This document shows positions 56,531 to 56,644 of a stretch of 56,644 bases of DNA, in pieces. The stretch is from Aquibaculum arenosum (GTDB taxonomy: Bacteria > Pseudomonadota > Alphaproteobacteria > Kiloniellales > DSM-21159). Location: assembly GCF_029222965.1 (NCBI RefSeq), contig NZ_JARHUD010000012.1, positions 1-56,644 on the forward strand, in the 5' to 3' direction. The notes below the pieces were generated by a model, which was not told the DNA's origin, searched no databases, and saw nothing but the letters and a program-made list of their open reading frames with translations. How positions within the stretch are numbered: position 1 is the stretch's first letter; each line of letters opens with the position of its first letter. The position numbers were made by a program, and so were the translations under genes.

Positions 56531-56644
56531 TTGCTTGACATTGTTGGAATGAGGGAAGGGATACGCGGGCGGCGTTGTTTGTCGCGATCCGGTCTGATGT
56601 GGATCGATACAGGGGCGTCGATTGTTCGTGGATCTCTTCGTTAA
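56531..56644 (+). other. Probable rRNA operon leader with boxA-like sequence
   Basis: From 56531 the sequence reads TTGCTTGACATTGTTGG, then AATGAGGGAAGGGATACG and CGGGCGGCG. In alphaproteobacteria a stretch like (C)TTTGACATTGT...GAAGGGATACG/GCGGGCGGCG occurs in the leader between the last promoter and the 16S gene, with the antitermination boxA. The window ends before any 16S sequence, so this is a recognised leader without the rRNA itself. Confidence 0.6.

Overview
The window looks like chromosomal DNA of an alphaproteobacterium, most likely Rhodospirillales-like. Evidence is the high G+C, CarD, two-domain cold-shock protein, DUF4167 protein, BamF-type lipoprotein, ptsP, a ChrR-type cupin, frequent GTG/TTG starts, and an rRNA-operon-type leader at the right edge. 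Species cannot be fixed from the sequence alone.

Region 1 (1-14000) is accessory DNA. It starts with the first codons of an IS5-like transposase, then a 72-aa ORF and a truncated formate dehydrogenase alpha fragment, and an FAD oxidoreductase fused to a Rieske domain. Next is a minus-strand catabolic cluster (2789-11465): two CitE-like lyases, a class III CoA-transferase and a complete Dpp/Opp-type ABC transporter (binding protein, fused double ATPase, two permeases), with a divergent LysR regulator. An IS3-family element with a programmed -1 frameshift site abuts the LysR stop codon. The block ends beside a tRNA-Ser(CGA) whose 3' end faces it, the geometry of a tRNA-associated island.

Region 2 (14200-24000) returns to core DNA: tRNA-Ser, a secreted protein with an internal duplication, tRNA-Met, an AmiC-type amidase, a DsbA-like oxidoreductase and a BepA-like M48 protease. 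These are followed by a gamma-glutamyltranspeptidase-like lipoprotein that appears to lack the nucleophile, ferredoxin FdxA, CarD, a metallophosphoesterase-fold protein that has lost its metal ligands, and a double cold-shock protein.

Region 3 (24500-29200) is a TRAP uptake operon (dctPQM) joined to a short-chain dehydrogenase and a MaoC-type hydratase, with a convergent cupin gene.

Region 4 (29500-56000) is dense housekeeping DNA: ileS-lspA-bamF, a pair of M16 peptidases (one with the zinc motif, one without), ubiG, lysC, ptsP, rodZ-like, ispG-hisS-hemA-prfA-prmC (several overlapping start/stop codons), a DUF4167 gene, an exported unknown, a MOSC protein, clpB behind a clear sigma-32 type promoter, and a LysM/M23 peptidase.

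The last ~400 bases carry two stable-RNA-type promoters and a boxA-like leader, so a 16S rRNA gene probably begins just outside the window.

No CRISPR array, prophage or recognisable defence system was seen. The most unusual content is two apparent pseudoenzymes (GGT-like and PPP-phosphatase-like), the CitE/CaiB/ABC cluster, the duplicated secreted protein, and a candidate small RNA upstream of clpB.
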